Shown: one piece after another, positions 42,726 through 54,418 of the stretch
Layout: each line of letters begins with the position of its first letter
Numbering within the stretch: the first letter of the stretch is position 1
Assembly (NCBI GenBank): GCA_031835245.1
Contig: JAVKOQ010000031.1
Span: forward strand, 1-64,000
Direction of reading: 5' to 3'
Source: Balamuthia mandrillaris
Lineage: Eukaryota > Discosea > Longamoebia > Balamuthiidae
DNA length: 64,000 nt
The notes under the pieces: model-generated
Seen by the model: the letters and a program-made list of their open reading frames with translations, nothing else
What the model was told of the DNA's origin: nothing
Databases searched by the model: none
Position numbers and translations under genes: made by a program

Positions 42726-45700
42726 TCAAGTGAAGGTGGCGGCTCTGTTGCGTTGCGTTTTTTGCGTTTTGAAGGAGATGGTTCGGAGGAGCTTCTTCTC
42801 TTGCTTCTCCATCTCCTTAAAGTGCTTCTTGTTGTCCCTCTCGATCTTCTTTCCCTCCAAAACGTACTCTTGCACGGCTTCGCTGTCCCCACCTTTTCGT
42901 GTTGTCGTCGTTGGTTTAGAATAGAAATGGAAAAAGAAAGGAAAAAGAACGGAAAAAGTTTCTCTTCCTTCGATGAAATCATCCAGAGCCACAAACCTTT
43001 GCCTTTGGCGTTGGCCGCTTCCTCGTTTGCTTTCGCTCGTGCGTAAAGCTCTTTCTCTTCCATGATGGGAAGCTTGTGCAACAAAAACTCCTCGATGGGC
43101 GGCACCACGTAATACACGTAGGGCGCCTTCTGGTAGCGTTCTATCTCGCTGATGACTTTGCCCAACAGCATCATCTTGTTGAAGTTGATGAGGCCGTCCT
43201 CCGTCATGGTGGGCACTTCCTCGATGAAGGTCAAGTCGGAGAGATAAACCGCTGGTATTGTTGGAAGAAAGAAAGAAGCTCGAGTTAGCAACCAACTCAA
43301 CCATGATAACTCAGATGTAAAAATATAGAACCTTGGAAAGGAATGAGAGGAGGAGAGACGGCAGCAAGTCGGTCTCGGTAGTTCTTGTAGTTGCCGGATG
43401 CGTCCATCATGTGCTCTATCTCCTTCAGAGCGGCGATGTACTTCTGCGGAAGCATCTTCCATGTCGTCTTCAACCTCTGTACACACCCGAGATTCAAGGA
43501 GGCATATATCTGCATTACTCCATGAAAGTTGTTCATCGAACGAAGAAACTGTTTACAGACCAACCAACGCGTTGAAGATAAGAATAGAGGTGTAACGAGA
43601 AAGAAACGAAGAGCAAGATGCGAACCATTGCAACTTGTATAAACCGAGAGAGCACTTCCACTCTTAGCTTGGGGTTGGCTGTGCTGATGATCTCGGTGGC
43701 CACCCAAGAGCATACCTTGTTGAAACGCTCGGTCAATAATTGTACGTTGGCGGCTTTGGTCTTGTCTCCCTTTGCCCATGCGCATTTGTACAGCTCCGTT
43801 GGGGAGATGCATCGAAAGACAGCGTGGTCCACCAGCGTCATCTGACGAGCCACCTCCAACGGATGAAGATCGATGAACGACAGTTTTTCTCTGAAAGAGA
43901 GTGAAGAGCAAACAGAGCGTCAATAACAACAATACTTCGGTCAAAAGAGATACGGATACCCAATGTTCATTGGCATGATTGGCTTAATGGATTCATCCTT
44001 GCTTCTCTCCAGGAGAGCGGCGGAGATGTCTCCCTGTTTGTTAATTTCCAATGGCTTCTCCTCCAGTGACTTTAGCAGCAAGGTCGCCCATTCCTTCTGC
44101 TTTCCCCCTTTGGCTATCATGCTGTTCATGAAGCCTTTGAATTCTTTGGCAAGCTGAGCGTCTCGTTGAAAGAAGTAAAAGTGGTTCTCTATCCACTTCT
44201 TCAGAACGTTTATCACTCTGTTTTGCGGATCAGTGTTTGTTGAAAAAAAAATCAGAGGAAGAGAGACTAACCTCAAACGGATAATCATTCGTTTAGCCTT
44301 GGCTTGAGTCCTATCGGAGGCGCTTAGCCCGCTCGGTAGAGGCATATTAAACGTGGGGAAGAGTAAAGGTTTACTATGGCGACATACCGGAGAAGAGAAG
44401 AAATCGAAAGAGAGAGAGAGAGAGAAACAGAGATGGCAGGTAAGAGAATGGAAGGAAAAGGATATCTCTCTTTAAGCTTGTCCAGAAGAGTAATAGAATC
44501 CGAGAAGTATGTATGCGTCACCAAAAGGTTGTAAATGTACTCTGCACCTGTTTCAACACAAGCTTTAAAGTCGAACGAAAGGTATCAAAATGACAGGGGA
44601 GTGAAAGCGTACCTGCCTGGTTGCTGTCGGCGGTAGCTTGAATGAGTTTATCTAAGGACCCAGCTGTGATGACCATCCTGCCGTCTACCTGTTCCCAACG
44701 AAGGTCTGGGCTGGACTCATACGGCGTTTTAGACACTGGAATAGGTGAGTTGGGCGCAGAGACGGATCCGCCAAGACTGAGGTTCTTTGCGTGGGGATGC
44801 AACAAGCTTGCAGGTTTCGTATCGATGTTGCTCTCACTAGGTATCTTGTTGGTGGTCGGGGCTTCCTTCGAACTCTTTCCAGGTCTCTCCTTCCCCTTTT
44901 TCTTCTTTGTCTTTAGTTTCATCTTTTGAACAAGACCTTCCTCCTCTTCCTCTTCCTCCTCGACTTCGTCGTGTAGCCCATAATGATAGTCCCAAGAGTT
45001 ACGAAAGTTTTCTGATAAGGTTCTTCTGGCTCCTGGTTTTCTCCTCGGTGTCGTGGGTGGTGATGGTTTCGCCAGAACCAACCTTCTCAATGTCGGAGAG
45101 GTAGGGCTGACCGACACTCCGTTTTCTCCTCCTGACTCTCTTTCTGCTGGTTCAGGAGCTTCGAGGATTCCTGACACAGGTGGACCAGGAAAACGCTCCC
45201 TTCGTCGGCGCTCCAGCCCGGTGTCCATCTCCAGCTTTTCCTTGTTCCCGTTGAAGGAATAGACTCGTTTGAGAACGACCTTTTCCCTAGCAGACAGCTT
45301 CTCCCATGTTGTGTAGAGAAGAGGGTCTCTGGATGGGATACGAATGAGGTTGACTGGTTGCAGCTTTTTACGGGTACCTTTCTTTTTCTTCTTCTGTTTG
45401 TTTTTGGAGGGGGTTGTGCCCGCGGATTTGGGTGCCCTTTCACTGCTGCCTTCGCCTTCAGAACTTCCGGTTTCCGCCAACTCTTGAAGGGAGCCAAGAC
45501 CTTCTATGCTGTTGTCTTTGGAACCAAGAGGGGAGGTCTGCTTGTTCCAAACCCTTGTGTTAAAGCAACATTGTCAGAATTGAAAGACAAAACAACGCTT
45601 CTTGGAAGCTTATACTTTTTCGTTCCTTGGCTAGAGTTGATGAGTTCATAGTATTGAAAAAGAGGATTTGCTCTGATAGTTTCTTTTCCGGATATAGGAC

Positions 45701-45986
45701 CGGCTGGTTCCTTTCCTTTCTTTCCACGAGGACTTCGGGGACTCTTGGGTTGTGCGTTGGTTAACGGGGAGGGCACGTGCGATCCTCCATTTGCGACGAC
45801 GAATTGAGGTGAGACGGAAGGAGAGCCGAGTCTGAGTAATGGGTTCACGATCTTTTGTTCCGGAGCAGAACTTTTTCTAGTGGTAGGTGTTGGGGCGCTT
45901 CTTTTCCTTCTGCGTTTTCGTGCATGTGGTTAACGATAACGAACGTCAAAAAAAAAAAAGGAGGGGAAGAGTAACCGAAGAGACAT
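42726..45986 (-). CDS. Ras guanine-nucleotide exchange factor (RasGEF_N + RasGEF)
   Basis: Activates Ras-family GTPases. The first exon is only MSLR (45986-45976), then 45909-45616, 45553-44613, 44547-?, and further exons down to the stop at 42726. The first about 400 residues are basic, Ser/Pro-rich and disordered. RasGEF_N begins at GRMVITAGSLDKLIQA, continues YIYNLLVTHTYFSD and VLKKWIENHFYFF. The catalytic CDC25 domain follows: LSFIDLHPLEVARQMTLVDH, CISPTELYKCAWAKGD, FNKVCSWVATEII, SRFIQVAM, NNFHGVMQIYASLNL, RLKTTWKML, PPLIPFQAVYLSDLTFIEE, INFNKMMLLGKVISEI. The exon boundary at about 44400-44470 could not be resolved with a GT donor. A coding-like segment with a good acceptor at about 46040-46132 might be an alternative upstream exon but has an in-frame stop. 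Confidence 0.85.
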
Positions 45987-46625
45987 TGTCCAATGCTTTC
46001 CCTTGGGAACCGAGCAACTCAACCAACACTTCTATAATCTTTCTTCTTTCCGAGACAGCAACCGCTCAAGTTCTGACTTATCTGGTGTATTCCTTTTCTT
46101 CCCCTCTTTTAGTTTGTGGTGTCCTTTGACCTGAAACAACAAACCGATTTTTTATTAACGGCACGAAGCGTCGCGCTTTTTCCCCAAAAAAAGGTTTGCA
46201 CCTACGCTGTTCAAAGGCAACGAGCAAGGCTTGTCCTGCACGAAAAACACATAAAAATCCGCTACTGCCCCTGGACAAAGGCCCCGCGTTCCCGACCTCG
46301 CTCCGTCTTCCCTCCTCCCTCCCAGGCAACGTGACGTGTGTTTTCCTTTTTCTGTTGTTAATTAACAAGGAACCCTCGCAGGTCGCTACAGAAATTATTT
46401 CAAAAATAAAAGAAAATAGAAAAAATAAGAAAAGAAAGACGAGGACTCGGGAAATAAAGGCGAAACGCTCTTCTCTCTTCTTCTTCGCTCTTCTATCTCT
46501 TTTCTTTTTTCTTTTGGTGGAGTTTGGTCTCCTCTTTGAAAAAAAAAAAGACCTTCTTCTTTTTTCATCTCTTTTTCTTTTTTCTATTATTTATTGTTGT
46601 TCTTATTATTATTTTTTGGGCTGCT
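45987..46625. other. divergent promoter, RasGEF and STE20-like kinase
   Basis: It contains A/T-rich and T-rich blocks and, on the minus strand at about 46040-46132, a short coding-like segment preceded by a good acceptor (TTTGTTGTTTCAG) that may be an untranslated or alternative RasGEF exon. No independent gene recognised. Confidence 0.4.
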
Positions 46626-49068
46626 ATGGCCTTTCTCAAAAAGATTCGCGGAGGCAAAGAGAAGGAGAAAAGGAAATGGGCCTTGGAGCTTTACGATGTG
46701 GAACCTCTTCTGGTACCGTAGTAGTTTATTGTTGTTATCCACTACTTCTTTTTTTTTTTTTTTGTTGATCATCCACAACAACAAAAAAAAAAGCAATTAC
46801 CAGCGGGCTGCAGGCGGCTGCTCAAGCAGGCCAACGTCAACCCGGAGGAAGCCCAGAAGCACTACCCCATCGTCCTCAACTGCCTCTACTTTGATGTGAA
46901 GAGGGAGCCGGAGCTGCTGGCCGGCTTGAAGGCCGCCATCGCCAAGTACAAGGAGGAGAACGGCAGCAAGCAGGGCTCCCATAGGTCCGGCAGCAGGGCA
47001 GAGAAAAGAAAGGAAGAAGGAGCAGGAGGAGAAGGAGAGAAAAGTCCAACAGCCAAAAAAGAAAAGAAAGAGAAGGAGGCAGACAAAGAGGAGAAAGAAG
47101 AGAAGAAGGAAGAGAAGAAGGAAGAGAAGAAGGAAGAAAAGAAGGAACGCAGCAAGACAAAGGATGGAAAGGAGAAGAAGGAAAGGAAAGAGAAGGAGGA
47201 AAAGAACGACGCAGCGGAGGAAAGAAAGTCAGAAGGCAAGAAAGAGGCACGAGACGGAAAGAAAGAACGCAAGCAGCGAGATTACAAGAAGGAAAAACAA
47301 AGCAAACGGAGAAAGGAGGAGGAGTCTCAAGGAAGCGAAGTGGTGGTAAGCGGAGAAAGCAAAGGGGCGTCGGAGAAAAAGGAGGACAAGGATGAAACGA
47401 CAGAACGAGCAGAAAGCAAGACGAAAGACAAGTCCTCCAGTACAAACTTCTTTTTTACTCCTGTTTCCCTTCTTCTTTTCTTCGTTTTCACTCACAAACG
47501 AAACCCTTTAGGTCGACCAAAGAGCCCAGAGACCGGCAAAAAGAAGTATGGCACTCTCACGAGGACCGACTCGCTCTGCATGCACAACAGCAAAGCCAGC
47601 GATGACAGTGTCACGCAGACTTTAGGCGAGAAAAAAGACAAAGACAACCTCAAGAAGGCCTCAAAGCTGAAAAGGCATTCCATCGATCTCTCCGACTCAA
47701 CGGGCTTCTCTAGGATGAAGGATGACAGCAAGCAAGAAAAGGAACAGCACTGCCACACCTCTCCCGAAAAACCAGACAGCAGCAAGTCTGCTAACGGCAA
47801 AAGCGACGCGGACAAGGATGAGATAATCACACAAAAGTCTGAGATGAGCGAGATCATGACCTCCGGCGGCGGCACGATCGAGATTCCCAAGGAGCACTAT
47901 GACCTCTTCCTTCACGAGAATCCCAACGTGGTGTTTACCAACAAACACAAAATCGGTAAAGGGTACGTCTTGCATTTTTTCTGAAAGGAGAGGAACCAAG
48001 TCGCTCCAAACATTGGTACATTGTTTGACATTGGCTTTTATTTTTCTTTGCAGAGGATTCGGAGATGTGTATACTGGCAAAGATAAAGGGCTCAACCAAA
48101 CTGTACAGTTGCATTTCATCATAAGTTTTATTGTTCCTTCTTTCTTATCGTTCTTTTGAAAAAAGGTGGCCATCAAAATCCTGAAGAGAACGTACGCCGA
48201 AGATGCGAACACCGTATGTAATGAAATACAAATGCTCAAAAGTTGTCAACACGACAACATTGTAAACTATTTAAAATCATACCTTTGGAAAGACAAAATA
48301 TGGGTTCGTTCTTCTCTGTTCTCTCTCTCTATCTCTTCTCTCTCGTTATCGTTTCTCCCTCTCTCCTCTCTTCTATTTCTCTCTCATGTATGTTCTTTTT
48401 GACAGATGATAATGGAATATTGTGATGGAGGTTCCCTTCAACAACTTCTCTCCGAGGTGGAGTTGAACGAGGGACAAATCGCCAACGTCGCTCAACAGAT
48501 ACTCAAAGGACTGGACTATCTCCATAGCAGCAACCGCATCCATCGTGACATCAAGGCGGACAACGTCCTTTTAAACATGGATGGAAGGGTTAAACTTGGT
48601 TCGTGTTTTGGCTCTTCTCCGCGTTTTCCTTTTGATTCTCATTAACGCGCAACTAAACAAAACGAACAGCTGACTTGGGTTTATGTGCGGAGCTGAAGGA
48701 CGGAGATGACTCCAAAAGCAGTATTGTGGGCTCGCGGTACTGGATGGCACCTGAGATGATCCAACGCTTGCCGTACAATATTAAAGTGGACATATGGAGC
48801 CTCGGCGCCCTGTGTATAGAGATGGCTCAGAACCATCCTCCTTACTGGGGTCTTAGGCCCTTGAAGGTTCGCTCTCTTTTCTTCCCTCTTTTGTCTTTCT
48901 TCTTTCTTCTAACATTCTTTTAAAAAAGGCGATGTTTTTGGTGGCAACCAAAGGAGCTCCTCCTTTGAAGAATCCACGCAAATGGTCGCCCGAGTTTAAA
49001 GACTTTCTAGACAAGTGCTTCACGATGGATCCTGCTCAACGGCCTTCTGCTAGCGAGTTGTTAAAGGT

Positions 49069-49104
<36 letters not shown>

Positions 49105-49237
49105 CTCTTTCGCTTACATGTCTTCTTGAAAAATGCAGCACCCATTCATCGTGGAAAAGGCAGCTCCTATAGCGAAACTACAACAAGCGATCGGTATTGT
49201 GTTCTTGGGCAATTCTCTCCGAATGAATGGCTTTTGA
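46626..49237 (+). CDS. STE20-like Ser/Thr kinase with long Lys/Glu linker
   Basis: About eight introns (first 46718-46813; others include 47963-48053 and 48103-48165; several have CT runs). A helical N-terminal region (KRKWALELYDVEPLLVPRLL) is not recognised. It is followed by roughly 300 residues of Lys/Glu/Ser-rich disordered sequence and then a kinase of the STE20/PAK group: HKIGKGGFGDVYTG, TVAIKILKR, IMEYCDGGSLQQLL, HRDIKADNVLL, VKLADLGLCAEL (DLG in place of DFG), GSRYWMAPEMIQ, DIWSLGALCIEMA, LDKCFTMDPAQRPSASELL, KHPFI. Catalytic residues are all present, so it should be active. No CRIB motif was found. Expected role is in MAP-kinase, cytoskeletal or polarity signalling; targets are unknown. 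Confidence 0.87.
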
Positions 49238-49400
49238 ACAAAAACCAAAATAATTAAGAACTGATTCTTTACTATTTACAACATCATCCTTTTGAGGAAA
49301 CAAACTTTAGAATAAGAGGGCAAACACAAGAAGGAGAGACAGAGAGATACAATACCTCAAATATGTACAAAGCAATCAGCTTGAAACCGTTGCTTCTGCT

Positions 49401-50802
49401 TTAGAGATAGTGATAACTGAACACGATGTAAAGAACGAGAAAGCAAACCACAAAGAGAGTCAACCCTGTGTACATAAACAACATGATACGGTGAAAGCTT
49501 GCTCTCTTCCGCTCGTTCACAAAGACGCTGTCTTGCAACTCGATGTGTCTTCGACGCCGTTCTTCTTCTCCTTTCTTCCTCTCTGTCTCTCCCTTCATTC
49601 TCTTGTGAAGATTGTTATCTTCATCGTCATCATCTTCTTCTTCGCTATCATCGAGAGTGAAGATGGCATTCATTTCCAGTTCTAAAGGTCTCTGGAGAGC
49701 CTCGAGAGGGTTCTCTTTGAAGTAAGGGTGTCGCCGAAGAGTGTTCCACTCGTAAAAAGTGATGAGGGCAAAGGCTAGAAGGAGGAGAATGCTGTAACTG
49801 GCCCAGGCCACCGCATCCACCGGAAGGACGTGCATGTTCAGCTGTCGGAGGCCGAGAGCGATGGTCACAACTGCCAGCAGCATCATCAAGCGTCCCAACC
49901 AACGATGGGGCCGATGATACTTTGTGCTTCGCTAACATTTTGCATGGTCAGTCTTGCTCTCATTCTCTTTTCTCTAGGTTGTTCTTCTTTCCGTTCTCTG
50001 CCCTCTGTTCTTATTCTCCTTATTCTCAGTTTCTCTGTTCTTTCTCAGTTTTCGTATTGCCTTCTCTTCTCATCATTCTGTTACTCTTCCTTCCTTCCTC
50101 TCTCAATGCTCTCTCTCTCTCTCTCTTGTCGGTTGGGAGAAGCTTACTTTGTGCCTTAGATAGCCACGATGGGCTAGCAGTCCCAACAGCGGCTGCGCCA
50201 CAGCCAGCACCAGCAGCAAGATGCCGGCCCAATGGTGCACGCCCTTGGCATGGCCATGCCACCCTTGGTCATAGGCGATGTGCGCCACGATCATGACCGC
50301 TGACAACAAACTGAGGAGCAAACCCGTGGCTTGCAGCCACGCGTGCTTTGGAAACCAATTGGCAAAAACTGGGTAGCAGATTGACGATTGATGATTACTT
50401 TTTTTTCTACACTGGAAGAGGGTGTATGTGCATGTTTTTTTTTTTCATAAACGAGCAGTGCACCAAAAAAAATGAACAAACCTTGAGTTGGAGGTAATTT
50501 GAAGTATCGACCGATGATGGAGCCAACGTTCAAGAAGAATCCCCAGGCCAGCAGCATGGTCACCCCGTGGAAGATGACCACGCTATGTTGTGCTATCAAG
50601 GGTGCGTCCCCATGTCCTCCTCCTCCTTCATCTTCTTCATGGTGGCCTTCATGCCTCTCTTCTGCTGCAAAAAACTCCATTTCTCTTTTCGTTTTTTTCA
50701 CGTTATTCAAAAAAAGAAAATTGCTCATTAAATAAGGAATAATGAAAAAATACCGAAAATTGAGAGAAAATTGATGTTGGCTGCGGAGCACCGCGCGAGC
50801 AT
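49401..50802 (-). CDS. cytochrome b561-type ferric reductase
   Basis: Transmembrane two-haem electron carrier. Exons 50802-50754, 50664-50482, 50368-50148, 49919-49401 give 323 residues with consistent phases. Haem-binding His positions lie in QHSVVIFHGVTMLLAWG, PKHAWLQATG, GVHHWAGILLLVLA and KYHRPHRWLGRLMML, the family pattern. Five to six helices are visible, ending with LFMYTGLTLFVVCFLVLYIV. After the core a charged cytosolic segment (EEEDDDDED, then KGETERKK) precedes one more helix. There is no DOMON domain, unlike the b561 fusions of plants. The start MLARCSAANIN is chosen because its phase matches the acceptor at 50664; it has no obvious signal peptide. The start sits 174 bp from the divergent desulfurase-thiolase gene. 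Confidence 0.82.
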
Positions 50803-50976
50803 CTTTTGTGGTCGAAATGACCACAGGTAAAGTGCTTCCTTGACAAATGCACGTCATACCCTGCAATAAATGACCTTCAATTGTGCACCAGGGGAGCTGT
50901 ATTTTTATGAGGGGTCGTTTCTTAAGACTTGAAAAATTTCCCATTGAACAAACAAAAAAAAAGAAACGACAGAATA

Positions 50977-52236
50977 ATGGAAGGAGTTTCAGCACGCCGC
51001 AAGTTTTTGAAGCTTGCCGAGGAGGAAGCCCCTCCTCCTCCTCCCCCGCCTTCTTCTTCTTCTTCTTCTTCTTCTTCAGGGGAGGGCTTTGTATGTCCGT
51101 TGATACGACCCCAAAAGCCACAGAAAGAAGAGGCAGAAGATGAAAACGTCCTCTCGGAGAAAACGCTGAGATTGCTGCAAACCGTGAGAGAGGGGATCAT
51201 CGGCGGCGATGAGGTCTTCAAGGGACCCTACGGCGAGCGGCTCATCCAGTACTGCGACTACACGGCCTCCGGCAAGGCCCTGGACTTTATCGAGCGCTAC
51301 ATCCAACAAGAGGTCCTCACCATGTACGCCAACACGCACACGGGCACCTCCATCACCGGCCTTCAAACCAGTTTGTTTCGTAGCGAGGCCCGCATGATCA
51401 TCGAAAGGTTTCTCTCTCTCTCTCACTATCTTTGTTTGCTTAACGAGCCCATGACCCTTTTTTGTTTTGGGTTTTTTTGTTTGTTTACAACAGGGCGATC
51501 AATGCGCACAACAAAGCTGGCACTGATAAAGACATTTTGGTGTTTACTGGCAGCGGAGCTACTGGTACTTGCTTCTCTCTCTCTCTCTCTCTCTCTGGTT
51601 TTGTTTTTGGTTTGGTTTGGTTGTTTCTTGTCTTCTGGTTTTATGTGCATAATAACAAACTTTTCCTTCTGCTTGACGATAACAAAAAAAAAAAAAGGTG
51701 CTATCACTAAGCTGGTGCAGATACTAGGCCTCACTCGCACCACTCACACTGTTGTAGAAAGTACTCTTTCGCTTCTCTCTCTCTCTCTCTCTCTCTCTCC
51801 ATTCTCTGTTCTCTTTACCACTGCCTTTTTTTTAACCAACTCTTTCTCTCCATTTACTTAATGCGTTCACTTGATGCACTCCAAAGCTACAGACCGACCA
51901 GTTGTATTTGTGGGACCTTACGAGCATCACTCCAACCTTTTGCCATGGAGGGAGTCCATTTGTGAGGTTGTGGAAATAGAAGAGAGCAATGATGGAACGG
52001 GTGCCATGGATTTGGCTGATTTGGAACGCAAGTTGGTGCAATACACAGATAGAAAGTTAAAAATGGGCTCTTTCTCTGCTGCCTCCAACGTTACCGGCAT
52101 TCTGACTGATACCAACAAAGTCAGCGCATTGTTGCACAAATATGGAGCTCTTGCATTTTGGGATTATGCATCAGCCGCTCCCTACGTGAAGATCGATATG
52201 AATCCTGTTGTACCTGGCCCAGAAGGTTCCTCTCTC

Positions 52237-52271
<35 letters not shown>

Positions 52272-54374
52272 CTCTCTTGTCGTTTCTTTCTAACCTCTCA
52301 ACAATTTAAAAAACAAACAGGTCATTTGGTTCATAAGGATGCTATTTTCATTTCGCCACACAAGTTTATAGGAGGAGTGGCCACACCAGGCATTCTAGTG
52401 GCCAAGAAGCGTTTGTTCTCGAACAAGGTTCCTTCATGTCCTGGCGGAGGCACTGTTTTCTTTGTGACCGACAAGGATCACCGCTACGTCAAAGAGAGAG
52501 TTGAGCGAGAGGAAGGAGGCACCCCAGGTTAACTTTCTCTTGAACTCTTGACTTCTGTTCTGTGCTTTTTTTTTTTGCTTTTTTGCTTTTTTTGCTTTTT
52601 TTGCTTTTTTTGCTTTTTTGCTTTTCTTATGATCTTTTTCTTGTTTCATACATAGATATTGTGGGATCCATAAGAGCAGCCCTGACTTTTCAGCTCAAAG
52701 AGGCAATAGGAACTCAAGCAATCCAACACTTGGAGAACAAGTATTGCGAAATGGCGATGACCTCCTGGAAGAATAACCCAAATATTTATCTGTTGGGCAG
52801 CTTGAATGCCCATCGTCTGCCTATCATGTCGTTCATGATTGTGTGTGAGGACAGATTTTTGCATTATCACTTTATCGCCATCTTGTTGAATGATCTGTTT
52901 GGAATTCAGGCTCGAGGAGGCTGTGCTTGTGCTGGTATCTCCTTTCTCCTTTCTGCTTCTCTTTATTGTGAGTTGGAAAACTAACCTCGCTATTAGGACC
53001 TTACGCACAGGCGTTACTTGGCATTGACTACCCTCTTGCAAAGAAATTGGAAAAGATGCTATTAGCTAAAGATGAACATGAGGTTACTTGAGTTCCTCTT
53101 TTTTATTTATTATGCTTTCTTATCACTTTATTTTCAAATGTATTTACTTTACTATAGTTTGTGCGGCCAGGTTTTGTCCGCCTAAACTTCCATTACGCGA
53201 TGACAGAGAAAGAAGTGCAGTACGTCATTGATGCGGTAAACTTTGTGGCTGAACATGGATGGAAGTTCCTCTCTCATTACACTTTTTACCCAGAGACTGG
53301 AGAGTGGGTCCATCAACACAACAAAAAGTTTTTGGAAAGGAGGTATTACTTTCCCCTCTTTAGTTTGTTTTTTCTGTGTGTTTTATGTCTTTTCTCTCTA
53401 CTGTTTGTTTCTTCTCTAATTCTTTCATCTGTTTCTGTTTCTGTTTCTGTTCTGTTCTTTGTTGCTTTTGCGGTTGAAAGGTGGTTAGGCTCCATAACAT
53501 ACAGAAATGGTGCTATGGAGTATCCATCAAAGCACAAGAGCTTGAGTGGTGGAGAAGCAACGAAAGAAGAATCATTCGAGCGATACTTGAACGAAGCTAA
53601 ACTATTGGCGGAGAGCATTTCAGAAGAATATAGCGAGTCAGGCTCTTCCATAAAATCAAGAAAAGAGGTAAAAACGAAAAGGAGCAAGTTTTTTATAGAG
53701 TTGCCTCTCTTTTTCTTACCTTCTTTTCTTCTGTTCTGTAGGCATCACAAACGGGCACTAAACAGAAAGCCATTGAACAATCTTTAATTCTAGACGATGA
53801 AGAGGACAAACTGCGATGGTTTATGTTACCTGCCGAAGCTATTCGCCGACTTCAGGCCCGCAACAACGACGTCTCTTTTCCCCCTGTAAGTCATTTGTTG
53901 GGGATGTCTCCATTCAAACCGAACGATTTTCTCGACCGAGTCACAGAATTACTTCAACAACAGAGTAAGGCTAACAACACCGAAGACAAAGCGTCCAATG
54001 AAGCAGTTGCAAAAGATGAAGAAAAAACTTACGACAAACAAGAACAAGAAGCACAACAAAAGGAAGAACAAGAAGATGAAGATAGTGGTTTACTGTTCTT
54101 GGATGTAGACGCAGATGTGGAGGAGCAAGCAGCCAAAAGAGAAGAGAGGAAAAAACGAGCGGCGGCAGCTGGATTCTTCAAGAAAAGAAGGAAGAACAAA
54201 CTGCAGCAACAAAACGGAAAGTCGTCTATCATTAGCGGCGATTCATCTTCCGAACCTCCTCCTCTCTTCCCACCCATTCCTCCAAAGCTGTTACGCATCA
54301 CGCTGAAAGCCATCTCCGAGTTTGGCATGATCAACGAAGGAGATAAAGTTTTGCTTGGTCTTAGCGGAGGGTTT

Positions 54375-54418
<44 letters not shown>

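Noticed and set aside
46876..47445. Pro/Leu/Ser/Phe-rich antisense frames opposite the STE20-like kinase linker
   Set aside because: Mirror image of the Lys/Glu-rich coding stretch; no independent motif or start context.
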